64,000 nt of DNA from Planococcus salinarum (GCF_007004625.1 NZ_VIFV01000012.1:1-64000), one strand, 5' to 3'; shown: positions 1 through 8,498, numbered from the stretch's first letter. Program-made: numbers and translations. The notes: generated from the letters alone by a model not told the origin.

Positions 1-260
1 ACATTTCTTTCGATAAAGAAGGAGCTGAGTTACTGTTTACTCATTTATCATTGCGCGCTGGTCGATCCTCGACCATTATCACCAGCAACCTGTCGTTTGC
101 GAAATGGGAAGAAGTATTTCATGATCCTATTTTGACTGCAGCATTGACGGATCGCCTGACGCATAAATCGCACGTGGTGAATATGATCGGACCCTCTTAC
201 CGGATGAGAGAAACGAAAAAATGGCTCGAAAGTAGCCATTCAGAAGTGGCTCAAAATTAA
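1..260 (+). CDS. istB: IS21-family helper ATPase IstB, C-terminal part
   Basis: The frame is open from base 3 and ends with a stop at 258-260, so only the last ~85 residues are in the window. The visible part has the IstB C-terminal pattern: TIITSNLSFAKWEEVF, then ALTDRLTHKS and a short basic tail. IstB is the AAA+ ATPase that helps the IstA transposase choose and capture target DNA. The first usable start inside the window is a TTG at 51, but that is not the gene start; the real one lies to the left. It differs in sequence from the IstB at 3069-3839, so the two elements are not copies of each other. Confidence 0.85.
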   Translation, partial: ISFDKEGAELLFTHLSLRAGRSSTIITSNLSFAKWEEVFHDPILTAALTDRLTHKSHVVNMIGPSYRMRETKKWLESSHSEVAQN

Positions 261-296
261 ATTGCGTTGTGGCTCAATTTTCAGTTGCGAAATACA
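1..296. mobile_element. Right end of an IS21-family element
   Basis: The end follows the partial istB. The sequence closes with TTGCGAAATACA near 285-296; read inward on the other strand it is TGTATTTCGCAACTG, a usual IS21 end (5'-TG...CA-3'). GTGGCTCAA occurs twice near the end (246-254 and 269-277), matching the repeated sub-terminal transposase sites of IS21 elements. The exact last base is inferred from the terminal CA. The left end is outside the window. Confidence 0.7.
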
Positions 297-364
297 ACCA
301 TTTCCGCTAAAATATCTATAAGTGTTTCATAGTGGTGATTTTGGTCAGTAAAATACTCATCCAT
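281..364 (-). pseudogene. Small ORF truncated by the IS21 end
   Basis: On the minus strand, AAAGGAGG followed by seven bases precedes an ATG at 364. It opens MDEYFTDQNHHYETLIDILA and runs 46 bases downstream of the DUF927 gene on the same strand. Only about 22 codons belong to the host sequence; past 296 the frame enters the IS21 terminus and stops at 281-283. The strong ribosome site suggests this was a real third gene of the DUF927 operon that lost its 3' part when the left IS21 inserted. The fragment is too short to recognise a family. Confidence 0.5.
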
Positions 365-410
365 TGATGATTCCTCCTTTGCTGATTGCTTCTACAGCTA
401 ATTCATTTCT

Positions 411-2150
411 TTATTGGTTTACGCCTGTAATTTTCTTTTTCGAACGCTTTCGTTCGGCTAGTTCGGTTGCTGAATAGACTTGATTAATAAACTGTCCATC
501 AAGATAGATACCGTATACTTGCATACCATTTTTACTATTTTCTTGACCGCTAATTACTCTTCGAGTATGGTACTTATTCTGTTTAGAATCCTTTTCTTTA
601 ATTAACAGTCCCATGGCATCTAGTTCCCTTAAAACTACTTTCATATCAGTGAAACCAGCATACTGTATCATCGTTTTAAACTCTTCAGCCAATATAAATG
701 CCTGTGTTTTATTTTTGTTCTTATCAATATCAATTCTGCCCCAGATGGTTTGTTGCTCGGGGTTACCAACTTTATTAATGTAAAAATGCTTTTGATTCTT
801 CAAGAGCCATTCCCTTATAGTGTCATACGCTTTCGGACCAATTAACCGTTCGTCCAGCGACTCTTTTTCTTGTTCAATTAAAAGTTTTTCGATAGCTTCT
901 AGGTTTAGATGTAAGTTGAAGGATTGATTTAGTAATTTGGCAGCCATAATAATCAAGGCAAACTTCTTACTTATTCGATCGTTAAACTTGGATTTAGGCA
1001 ACTTTAGTGCCACTTTTTGTGTCTCATCTTCCCAGGATTTCTGGACAAATTCTTTTGAATATCCCAGAATTGTTTTCACGAATACTTCTACAGCATGGCC
1101 ATAGTTATTAGACAAGCTATGATTAATGGACTTTGCATGGAATGCATCATTTGTCCATTGAAGGTTTTGAAATTCAAATACCCTGACGCGGATTCCCTCG
1201 TTTTGATTAGCTTGATCAATTAAAGAACCTTCTCCCGTAGTTATGATGGTTGTTCCCCAAGAAGCCCGATTCCGTTTCTCACTATTTTTATTTAAGCGAG
1301 CCTTTTCTAAATTTTTCGCCCATGTGTATAAGACATTGACTAATTTTTGTGTTCCCATTGTCGTTAATGAGGTTTCATCGCACACTATCGGCATTCCATT
1401 ATTGTTAGCAATGATCTTAGTCAGGGCATTATCTGTTCCATTGAAACTCTGTATTAATGAGCGAGGACCTTCCTTAGGATCACCAAATCCTGAAACTGCT
1501 ACCATTGCTGCAGTAGTTTTTCCTGTGGTACTGTTGCCGCATATATGAATGATTAATGAATCGGCATGGATATTTAAAAACTTATTGATATAACCAACTA
1601 ACACGGCTGAGAAACCTATGCATAGTGCTAACTCCAATGAAGGGTTACCGACAATGTGTTCTTTAACTGTTTCTAGCCATTTAGAAAATGAGCCTCTTTT
1701 GGCTATATTAAATTCTCCGATGTATTCTGAGATACTATTTTGCTGGGATAGCAATTGATGGTGTATATAAACCATTTCTTGACCTTGAAGTGACCACCCC
1801 ACCTGTTCATGCATTTTTTCTATGACTATTTGTTTCTCTTGTTCAATTAAAAACTCGATAACCACCTTGGTTCTCCAGGTTGTTACATCGGCCCCTTTTC
1901 GCATTAGGGATGTGAAATTTTTTTCGGTGACATCTTCCCTGCTAATAATGTCTGTCTGCCATCCGTCACTACAGTAAAATCGGAGTTCCCACTGAATTTC
2001 ACCCGTATCAATTTTCCGGTAAGACTTGGATAAGTAGATTGCGCTACTTACCCATCGCCATATAGCTTTTTTCGATTTCTCATCAAATACCAATTGATAC
2101 AATCCAGAGGCTCTGCATTGAAAGTTTTTTGTTTCTACAATGACTGTCAT
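411..2150 (-). CDS. DUF927-family P-loop ATPase (mobile-element type)
   Basis: A 579-residue protein with a Walker A loop GNSTTGKT at about residues 205-212 and a Walker B-like MPIVCDET at 253-260 (D258/E259). This arrangement and length fit DUF927 proteins, helicase/ATPase-like proteins often found on plasmids, prophages and integrative elements; their exact biochemical role is not established. The C-terminal ~150 residues (from DTIREWLLKN) look like a winged-helix-type region, which is inference. It starts 11 bases after the acidic-repeat gene at 2162 and shares its strand, so the two were probably one transcript. It appears intact, but both flanking genes are cut by IS21 elements. Confidence 0.72.
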   Translation of the reverse strand: MTVIVETKNFQCRASGLYQLVFDEKSKKAIWRWVSSAIYLSKSYRKIDTGEIQWELRFYCSDGWQTDIISREDVTEKNFTSLMRKGADVTTWRTKVVIEFLIEQEKQIVIEKMHEQVGWSLQGQEMVYIHHQLLSQQNSISEYIGEFNIAKRGSFSKWLETVKEHIVGNPSLELALCIGFSAVLVGYINKFLNIHADSLIIHICGNSTTGKTTAAMVAVSGFGDPKEGPRSLIQSFNGTDNALTKIIANNNGMPIVCDETSLTTMGTQKLVNVLYTWAKNLEKARLNKNSEKRNRASWGTTIITTGEGSLIDQANQNEGIRVRVFEFQNLQWTNDAFHAKSINHSLSNNYGHAVEVFVKTILGYSKEFVQKSWEDETQKVALKLPKSKFNDRISKKFALIIMAAKLLNQSFNLHLNLEAIEKLLIEQEKESLDERLIGPKAYDTIREWLLKNQKHFYINKVGNPEQQTIWGRIDIDKNKNKTQAFILAEEFKTMIQYAGFTDMKVVLRELDAMGLLIKEKDSKQNKYHTRRVISGQENSKNGMQVYGIYLDGQFINQVYSATELAERKRSKKKITGVNQ

Positions 2151-2161
2151 AGGTATATACC

Positions 2162-3032
2162 TTACGCCAACTTGACGTAAAGTACCGTGCGACCTTGCTG
2201 CTTATAATAGCCGGTACCAAATGAGATGCTGGTCTTACCGGAAAAGTCTAAGTTAAATTCCTTTATCACCGCATCGACTAAATTTGTATTGTAAATCTTG
2301 GTCTGACCATCTTTAAAATTTCCTTTGTAAGCATCGACGTCCAGTCCTGACGCATTACAAATGACAAGATAAGCATCTTTAAATCCGATTGAAAGCTGCG
2401 TCGGATTTTTTAATTTTTTCGTAGCTTCTTTAGATAATCGAATAGACGTACCTGAACCTGCTTTGACCATACTTAGGTAAGCACCCCCACTGCCCTTAAC
2501 ATTGAATGCTTTCACATCGGTCTCAAGAAATTCTTGAAGTTGCTTATCCAACTCTTTTTCTGATTGTAAGCTAATGGACAATCCGACGCTTGGGGATGCC
2601 GACTGAATTTCAGGAGTTTTCTTAGCTCTTTTTTTTCTAGTTTGTGGCTTCCATTTTCCTTTGCTTATCTCATCATCTTCTTCTGGGCCAGGTTCGTCGT
2701 TTTCTTCAAGTTCATCATCCTCGAGCTCCAAGTCTTCACTTTCTTCAAGCTCATCGTCCTCAAGCTCCAGCTCTTCGCTTTCTTCGAGCTCGTCCTCCTC
2801 GAGGTCCAGATCATCGCTTTCTTCGAGCTCATCCTCCTCGAGGTCCAGATCATCGTTTTCTTCGAGCTCGTCTTCCTCGAGATCCAGATCATCCTTTTCT
2901 TCGAGCTCGTCCTCCTCGAGATCCAGATCATCGCTTTCTTCAAGATCGTCTTCCTCAAGGTCCAGATCATCGCTTTCTTCAAGATCGTCTTCCTCAAGGT
3001 CCAGATCATCGTTTTCTTCGAGATCGTCCTCT
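2162..3032 (-). CDS. Acidic-repeat protein, 5' end cut by IS21
   Basis: The open frame runs from the IS21 end at 3032 down to 2162. The N-terminal ~110 residues are about 8.5 copies of an acidic 13-residue repeat, DDLDLEEDELEES, followed by a basic linker (KWKPQTRKKRAKK) and a ~120-residue C-terminal domain with no family I recognise. No ATG lies in frame inside the repeat. The first TTG gives a 189-residue product from 2731, but no ribosome site supports it. The native start was probably removed by the IS at 3033. The order acidic array, basic linker, folded domain suggests a DNA-mimic, charge-tether or partner-binding protein working with the DUF927 ATPase; that is inference only. Confidence 0.6.
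2700..3032. repeat. 39-bp tandem repeat coding for acidic 13-mers
   Basis: TTCTTC recurs at 2702, 2741, 2780, 2819, 2858, 2897, 2936, 2975 and 3014, an exact 39-bp period over about 8.5 units. Units differ at a few third positions (GAGCTC or AAGATC, GTCCTC or GTCTTC), so copies have drifted mostly silently. On the minus strand each unit encodes 13 residues, nearly all D, E and L with one S, N or K. The array stops abruptly at the IS21 end. Confidence 0.95.
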
Positions 3033-3068
3033 TGTAACCGTCAAGTAGAAATGATGAATTTCCGACAA

Positions 3069-3839
3069 TTAAGTTTGATGATTTATTTCTGGAAATAACG
3101 TCTTTCGATGTTTCATACGGAGACTGTCCGTATCGGTATAAGAGATGATCTGGCTGCGGTGCAATAGCCGGTCCAAAATAGCTGTAGTAAGCGTGTCATC
3201 GCCCAAGAATTTGCCCCATTCATTTGGGCCTTTGTTGGAAGTTAAGATGAATGCCGCATGATCATAAAGCTGATAGATGAACTGGAAAAACAAGTTCGCC
3301 TCCGCCGAATCAATCGTCAAATACATCACATCATCAATGATTATCAGGTCTGATGACATCATGCGTTTATAGCGGGTTTTCGACTTATTTGTATATTCGC
3401 GTGTTTTTAATACATAAACCAGTTCGGCCATGGAAATGAACGCTACCTGATAACCACGCTGAACGGCTTCAATCCCGAGACCCACCGATAGGTGGGTTTT
3501 TCCAACACCAGGAGGTCCCATCAAAATAAGCGTATAACACTCTTCGATCCAATTCAGTTCCCTGAGCTGCTTGAAACTGCGTTCACCCAATGCGTCCTGT
3601 TCGTCTAAATTATATTCATCCAATGTCTTTAAGAACGGGAAGTCGGCCCACTTCATGAATCGTTCCTTCGTTTTCTCTTCCCGACATGTCAATTCGTAAC
3701 TGACCAGTTCATGGACGAATTCGTGGTAGGTCCAACTTTCATTTTCCGCCTTCCGCAGAAGAGCTGGGAGCTCTTTTGCAGTTTCAGCCAGCCGAAGGGC
3801 GCGGAATTTCTCTTGCAGTGCTATAACGGGTGCTGTCAT
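3069..3839 (-). CDS. istB: IS21-family helper ATPase IstB
   Basis: A 256-residue AAA+ protein, normal for IstB. It has Walker A GPPGVGKT at residues 108-115, Walker B LIIIDD at 165-170, and the sensor-type ILTSNKGPNEW and ILDRLLHRS stretches. IstB forms oligomers on target DNA, stimulates the IstA transposase and gives target immunity. Its ATG overlaps the istA stop in an ATGA tetranucleotide (3836-3839), so translation is coupled to istA. It looks intact. Confidence 0.95.
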   Translation of the reverse strand: MTAPVIALQEKFRALRLAETAKELPALLRKAENESWTYHEFVHELVSYELTCREEKTKERFMKWADFPFLKTLDEYNLDEQDALGERSFKQLRELNWIEECYTLILMGPPGVGKTHLSVGLGIEAVQRGYQVAFISMAELVYVLKTREYTNKSKTRYKRMMSSDLIIIDDVMYLTIDSAEANLFFQFIYQLYDHAAFILTSNKGPNEWGKFLGDDTLTTAILDRLLHRSQIISYTDTDSLRMKHRKTLFPEINHQT

Positions 3840-5380
3840 GGTTGCTGTCCTCCCATCATGTGAACATAAAAATCAATGGGTCTTTCCACTGCTTTCAAAT
3901 GACCGAACTTCGTATTTTCTTGTACTGTTACAACACTCGTTTTCGCTGCCTGTTCCACAAGAGAATAAACCATGTCCCAGAAATCATTCGCACTGATTAA
4001 ATTCAACAGCTTTGCTTGCTTCAGGCCGCGTTCTACCTGTTCTGGATGGGTTTCGATTGTCCTTTTCATCACTTTGAGTTGATCGACTAAGTGGCGAGGA
4101 TACTTCTGTTTCAATTCATCAATATACCAAGTGATGAGCTCTTGGTCTTGAAAGAATTCTTTGATTTGATGCATCAGAAGAGTTGACTTCGATCCCTGCT
4201 CTTTCTTATGAGCAGGATCTCGAATCACTTTCCCTTTTTCCTCGGAAATCAGGTGTTTCGCTAAAATGATGCCATCCGGTTTCAAGCGAATCAGAAGCTG
4301 CCCTTTTTCGTTTTGGCTTACGTGCGCTTTGTTCGCTGAGTTCGGATGATAGGTACCGGCTGGTACCGTATATCGATTTCCCCCGTAGCGAATTACATTG
4401 TCCTTATGAATGGTTCTTGTTATACTTTTAGTAAGTGAATTCTCGAAAGAGAATAAGGAAGAGACTGGTTTTAAGTGTTGCTTTTCGAGGGCGTGCACTT
4501 CAACGGGTCTCTTTTTTGTATTGTGATGCACTTTGTAATTTCCAGTGCGTGCCAGCCATTTTATGGTCAGTTCATTCCACAGTACCAGATTATCGTATGT
4601 ACGGTTCTTACTGAAATTCCCTTTGACATATTTGACGACTTGTTCTATTTTCCCTTTGGATTCAGGATCGCTTTTCCGGCAAAGGTAAATTTGGAACTTC
4701 CGAAGCTTCCGGTACTTTTCGAATTCTGCAGTGAAGAGAAGATCGCCTGCATTTTCACTGACGGAAATAAGCGCGTCCTGGTCGTAGACCATCTCCTGTG
4801 GCATCCCACCGAAAAATTGAAAAGCATTTTCATGACAACGAACCACATCTTCTGTACGGAACGGACGATCCAACCACTCCACGTATTTGAAACGCGAATG
4901 GGACAGAACGAAGGCGATGCAGTACAGCCGTTTTCTTTCTCCGGTAGGCGTCATCGGTGTATCTTGACCAAAGTCGACCTGTCCTTGTACGCCCATCGGC
5001 AACTCTGGTACCGTTTCATAAATCCGCTGATTCACTTCTTTTGGAATATGGTGAACTTCCCGCAGATCATTGACGTAATTCCTGACTGTACCTTCACTCG
5101 CCTCTTTGTAATTGCAACGCTCCTCCAACCAATCCAGGATTTGTGCCCCTGAGAGATCCGGATGTTCTTTCAGCCAACTAAGAATATGATCGCGGTAGGG
5201 AGCCAGTTTCTTTTGGCGCGATTCAAGTGACCTTAAGAACTCTTCCAATTCTTCTGGTGTTTTATCGTACATTGTTTTTACCGTGTTCCAGGACAGTGAT
5301 AGCTTTCTCACAATCGCCGCCTTTTTAAAACCTTGTTCTTTCAAATGATGAATTTGATAATAAGTCATTCGTCTTTTCAC
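3836..5380 (-). CDS. istA: IS21-family transposase IstA
   Basis: A 514-residue transposase. The N-terminus has a helix-turn-helix (about residues 5-35: YYQIHHLKEQGFKKAAIVRK). The DDE catalytic core shows D136 (QVDFGQD), D200 (MVYDQD) and E246 (KGKIEQ). The C-terminal ~200 residues include the basic region expected to bind the element's ends. It is the first gene of the IS and overlaps istB by four bases. No frameshift is visible, so the element should be capable of moving. Confidence 0.95.
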   Translation of the reverse strand: MKRRMTYYQIHHLKEQGFKKAAIVRKLSLSWNTVKTMYDKTPEELEEFLRSLESRQKKLAPYRDHILSWLKEHPDLSGAQILDWLEERCNYKEASEGTVRNYVNDLREVHHIPKEVNQRIYETVPELPMGVQGQVDFGQDTPMTPTGERKRLYCIAFVLSHSRFKYVEWLDRPFRTEDVVRCHENAFQFFGGMPQEMVYDQDALISVSENAGDLLFTAEFEKYRKLRKFQIYLCRKSDPESKGKIEQVVKYVKGNFSKNRTYDNLVLWNELTIKWLARTGNYKVHHNTKKRPVEVHALEKQHLKPVSSLFSFENSLTKSITRTIHKDNVIRYGGNRYTVPAGTYHPNSANKAHVSQNEKGQLLIRLKPDGIILAKHLISEEKGKVIRDPAHKKEQGSKSTLLMHQIKEFFQDQELITWYIDELKQKYPRHLVDQLKVMKRTIETHPEQVERGLKQAKLLNLISANDFWDMVYSLVEQAAKTSVVTVQENTKFGHLKAVERPIDFYVHMMGGQQP

Positions 5381-5496
5381 TCCATCTTCCTCGCTCTCCT
5401 GTAGGTGCTATTTCAGTTTACAGGAGAGCAATTTTTTTGAGTAAAAATCATCAAACTTATTTGTTGAAATCTCTATAATCTAGTTTAACGTTTACA

Positions 5497-5754
5497 AGTG
5501 GACTAAGCTTCCAAATGGTAAAGGGGGTGATGAGCCAATTTGTGACATCTTATAAAAAATCACTTACCTATGAGCAACGAAAGCAGCTGCTACATCTGTT
5601 GATTGACAAAATCACCATTTCAGAAACGCGAAAGATCGATACCATCCAAATAATACTTAATAGAGAAGTCGTCAAACACTTCACTACTAAGGGCCGGGAG
5701 AACTCTACTATTACAGAGTTCTCCCGGCCCTTTTCTGTTCTTATTGAATTGTGA
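5497..5754 (+). pseudogene. C-terminal remnant of a large serine recombinase
   Basis: The frame is open straight out of the IS21 end (SGLSFQMVKG...) and ends at 5754. The ~85 residues match the tail seen in Tn/phage-type large serine recombinases: the LTYEQRKQLLHLLIDKIT helix, then ITISETRKIDTIQI with a short basic strand. The resolvase catalytic domain and zinc ribbon are missing, and the sequence left of the IS is an unrelated minus-strand gene, so the rest was deleted rather than split. An ATG at 5515 could start a 79-residue peptide but would have no recombinase activity. Confidence 0.65.
5689..5738 (+). terminator. Strong hairpin inside the recombinase tail
   Basis: A perfect 16-bp stem (GGGCCGGGAGAACTCT at 5691-5706 and its complement at 5715-5730) with an 8-base loop, then TTTTCTGTTCTT. 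It overlaps the last ~20 codons of the recombinase remnant, so the terminator forms inside the coding sequence. Confidence 0.85.
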
Positions 5755-5926
5755 AGGAGTAATCGATGAGGAAGGGTAATAAGTTCCTGCTAAAAATTTA
5801 CAAAAAAGTATATTTGTTTTTAGATTTTTGTGATAATATTTATTTAGTAATATGTGCCTAGTAATATAGTCCTTTAATTAAGGGGGAATGAAGAGATTTA
5901 CGGCAATGAAATCAGGGGGATGAGAC

Positions 5927-6340
5927 ATGGGGTACTTCCAAGATTTATTTAACGAATTCATGAAAATGAAATGGCTCAAAGAAGCAGATGTGGCGCAAGA
6001 TAAAGGGGATATTGCTAAAGCAATCCGTGCCTATTCAAAGCTAATTGAAATCAACTGTTACAGCGCTAAGGATGTCTCAAATTTTTATGAATTTCGAGCA
6101 GACCTCAATTTTAAAGAATACGACGACAGAGAGAGTGCTTTCATCGATCTCAATCACTCTATTGTTAATAATCCTTCAAATGATCGGTCTATAGCGAAGC
6201 AAGGAATTCTATGGTATCTACTCAATGAATTTGAAAAGGCAGGCACTAGTGCTCAGAAAGCGCTAGACCTCAACTCTACTAATGAAACAGCATTAATGCT
6301 TTTGGATTGGATAAATGACAATAAAGAAACGCAAAATTAA
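5927..6340 (+). CDS. TPR-type repeat protein, hypothetical
   Basis: A 137-residue, mostly helical protein with a tetratricopeptide look: KEADVAQDKGDIAKAIRAYS, then LNFKEYDDRESAFIDLNHSI and LNEFEKAGTSAQKALDLNST, about three helix pairs. TPR proteins act as protein-protein scaffolds; no catalytic motif or signal peptide is present. AGGGGGATGAG precedes the ATG. The next gene, for a small membrane protein, follows after 14 bases with its own GGAGG, so the two are probably cotranscribed. Codon use and the AT-rich background differ from the genes beyond 9.6 kb, suggesting acquired DNA. Confidence 0.65.
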   Translation: MGYFQDLFNEFMKMKWLKEADVAQDKGDIAKAIRAYSKLIEINCYSAKDVSNFYEFRADLNFKEYDDRESAFIDLNHSIVNNPSNDRSIAKQGILWYLLNEFEKAGTSAQKALDLNSTNETALMLLDWINDNKETQN

Positions 6341-6354
6341 GAGGAGGAATTGAA

Positions 6355-6600
6355 ATGGAAACCATTCAACTGATTTTGATAGTGATTGTGGCCATTGGGT
6401 TATTTATGCTTTACCATACAATCTTCAGAGTATATTACTTTGGATTCGCAGGCATAGCTTCAGTTATTGGGGGTTGTTTACTACTTGCTGCAGTTTTAGT
6501 AGCAATCTTTTTTACGTATATTTGGTGGTTTATTGCAATTGGTATTATTGGCTTTGTAGTCTTTACCTATGTTAAAAGCAAGAGCGCTGACCCAGCTTAA
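6355..6600 (+). CDS. Small integral membrane protein
   Basis: An 81-residue protein that is nearly all hydrophobic. Likely membrane spans lie at about residues 4-22, 28-53 and 55-74, with a short basic tail (YVKSKSADPA). AGAGGAGG lies eight bases before the ATG. It sits 14 bases after the TPR gene and ahead of a terminator at 6643, so it closes that two-gene unit. No family recognised; it may anchor the TPR protein, which is inference from position only. Confidence 0.6.
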   Translation: METIQLILIVIVAIGLFMLYHTIFRVYYFGFAGIASVIGGCLLLAAVLVAIFFTYIWWFIAIGIIGFVVFTYVKSKSADPA

Positions 6601-6642
6601 TTAGAGAAAACTTGAATTTCTAAAATTTCATTGTATAAATTT

Positions 6643-6674
6643 AAAAAGGTAGGGTATTCTGTCCTACCTTTTTT
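6643..6674 (+). terminator. Rho-independent terminator
   Basis: AAAGGTAGG pairs with CCTACCTTT around an eight-base loop, followed by a T run. It ends the TPR/membrane-protein unit. Confidence 0.85.
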
Positions 6675-6724
6675 GATATAAGGCAATAAAAAATTTATTA
6701 AAATAACTAGTGGAGGTATTGAAA

Positions 6725-6964
6725 ATGACCAGAGATGAATTAGCTAGACGTTTAAAGGAAATGTATACAAATGCTAAGGAAGGGGAGAAGGCAGTAAATA
6801 TTCACTTGTTCGGAATCATGTATGGAGAATATATTCTTAATCATGGCTATAAACCTAAGGACATTGTTCAGGCTTCAGGGCTTAATATTTCTTATGCTGC
6901 TGAAGTGAATAAAGGTGTCAATCTTTCAAAATACGTTGCAGTAAAGAATAAAGATAAGCAATGA
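6725..6964 (+). CDS. Small HTH-like protein, hypothetical
   Basis: A 79-residue protein. The upstream GTG at 6710 lies against the ribosome site GGAGG (6712-6716); the ATG at 6725 sits eight bases after it and is the better start. The centre (DIVQASGLNISYAAEVNKGVNL) resembles a helix-turn-helix, and the protein is short enough to be a DNA-binding regulator of the nuclease-like gene that follows about 110 bases later. Family not recognised, so the regulatory role is a guess. Confidence 0.55.
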   Translation: MTRDELARRLKEMYTNAKEGEKAVNIHLFGIMYGEYILNHGYKPKDIVQASGLNISYAAEVNKGVNLSKYVAVKNKDKQ

Positions 6965-7077
6965 GCATTTTAAATAACCTTTCTTCAACTCACTACGATT
7001 GTATAAAAATATTTTTAAAAGTATAAATTAGGCCATAACATTCGTGACCATAAAATTATACAAGAATGGGGATTAAA

Positions 7078-8175
7078 ATGTCTTCTTCATATACAAAAAT
7101 TTATAATTTATTGCGAAGTTCAGAAGCTAATCCATATGAGGACTACCTAACTGAAATTATTGCACCGCTTTTTGAGCAGAAAAATATATTGATTAGTTTC
7201 TTCAAAGAATTTGCAAGTATCGATCTGATTGATATCCATGACATTAAAGCACACACTCAAAAAACATACACGAAGTTAATCACACATTCTACAGACAGCA
7301 GACCTGATTTAGTCATCACCTTTAGGCAAGGTGAAATCCGTAAGCTTGTTTTTGTTGAAAACAAGCTTAGTAGTGGAGAAGGACATTTACAATTGCAACG
7401 TTACCAAGAACACCTTCAGCAAAGCGAAAAAGCGGGCTTCTCTACACACCTTTTTTACATTACAAAATATTTCGACCCTAAGCAGATAGAAAAATCCTCT
7501 ACTCCGTTCTGTCAACTGGAGTGGTTTCAAGTATTTACTTGGCTTCAAGAAAACTATAAAGCTGATCTATACTGCAAACAAATTTTAAAGTATATGGAGG
7601 AGATAGAATTGAATAAATCAAGAACATTTTTACCGCAAGACGTTTACTCTGTTCAGAACCTAGGAAAGACAATATCAATGTTAGACCAATGCTTGAATGG
7701 AAAAACAAGTTATACTTTTATAAACTTTTTCGGCAAACCAAAACAATGGGGAAACCGGACAATTGAACTTCGCGATAACAACCGATATGTAATGAAAAAT
7801 GATCAAAGTGATTGGAAATTTGTCGGCTGTGGTTTCACGTTTGAAGATAGTGATTATCCGGAAGTAGCGGTTTTTATCGAAATTCATGCAAATAGTAAAC
7901 ATACAGCTGTTCTGATGAGTGCTTTTGAAGAATTTGAAAAAATAAATGACGGTTGGGTTTTCCAACGTCCAGAAGATCAAAATGACTGGTTCATGCTTTA
8001 TACAAGTAAATCACTCATTCATTTCCTTGCCGAAAAAGATCATATCGAAGCTATTGAACAGTTTTTCATTGATAAATTAGCAGAACTAAATAAAATAAAA
8101 GGAAACTTGTCAGAATTAAAATGGATTGTAAATGAGCAAGAAACTCTATCAACTGACGAAGAGGTTGCAATTTAA
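7078..8175 (+). CDS. PD-(D/E)XK nuclease-superfamily protein
   Basis: The N-terminal half has the fold's signature: E at NPYEDYLTEI, then RPDLVI, then FVENKL and QLQRYQEHL, that is E...PD-x(n)-ExK...QxxxY, as in PDDEXK_4-type proteins. The C-terminal ~170 residues (from about SMLDQCLNGK) form a second domain I do not recognise. The ATG at 7078 follows GGGGATT; an ATG at 7066 has no ribosome site. Such standalone nuclease-like proteins are frequent in defence islands and mobile regions, but no restriction partner, methylase or helicase is adjacent. Cytoplasmic, with no signal peptide. Confidence 0.72.
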   Translation: MSSSYTKIYNLLRSSEANPYEDYLTEIIAPLFEQKNILISFFKEFASIDLIDIHDIKAHTQKTYTKLITHSTDSRPDLVITFRQGEIRKLVFVENKLSSGEGHLQLQRYQEHLQQSEKAGFSTHLFYITKYFDPKQIEKSSTPFCQLEWFQVFTWLQENYKADLYCKQILKYMEEIELNKSRTFLPQDVYSVQNLGKTISMLDQCLNGKTSYTFINFFGKPKQWGNRTIELRDNNRYVMKNDQSDWKFVGCGFTFEDSDYPEVAVFIEIHANSKHTAVLMSAFEEFEKINDGWVFQRPEDQNDWFMLYTSKSLIHFLAEKDHIEAIEQFFIDKLAELNKIKGNLSELKWIVNEQETLSTDEEVAI

Positions 8176-8354
8176 AGAGGACTAGGAGTAAAGCGATATA
8201 CCAATAATGTTTAAATTAAAGAATTGCGAGTTATCTAATAGTAAGTTATGATTATTGTGAACTTGCGGTGTCCTTGTTCGGCTTAAAATCGAATTAAGCA
8301 AGGACAGATTAGTTCTGTGAAGAGCTAGTAGACTTATTTAGTAACGCAATCTCG

Positions 8355-8390
8355 CAAAAGAGCTTAGTCATCTGACTGAGCTCTTTTGTC
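8355..8390 (+). terminator. Terminator after the nuclease-like gene
   Basis: CAAAAGAGCTTAGTCA pairs with TGACTGAGCTCTTTTG, then TCTT. It lies 180 bases after the 8175 stop; the sequence between shows no ORF. The A/T-rich stem makes it usable in both directions. Confidence 0.75.
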
Positions 8391-8498
8391 TTAAAGTAGA
8401 ATAAAACCTCATTTAGAGCTTATACGGTGAGCCGTATCACAAATAGCTGCTGTCCGAGCGCTACCCTAAAGTCAAAACCAATCATAAAAACATAAAAA

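Larger units (their letters stand above)
3033..5496. mobile_element. Complete IS21-family insertion sequence
   Basis: A 2464-bp element carrying istA and istB on the minus strand. The left end begins TGTAACCGTCAAG at 3033. The right end, read inward on the other strand from 5496, begins TGTAAACGTTAAA, so the imperfect inverted ends share TGTAAnCGTnAA. The flanks (…CGTCCTCT at left, AGTGGACT… at right) show no matching 4-8-bp target duplication. They also belong to unrelated genes, so the element has probably taken part in a deletion or recombination since insertion. Confidence 0.88.

Noticed and set aside
2642-3098. Plus-strand Ser/Phe/Arg-rich ORFs over the 39-bp array
   Set aside because: They are complements of the acidic-repeat frame; the low-complexity translations follow from the tandem repeat and none has a ribosome site.
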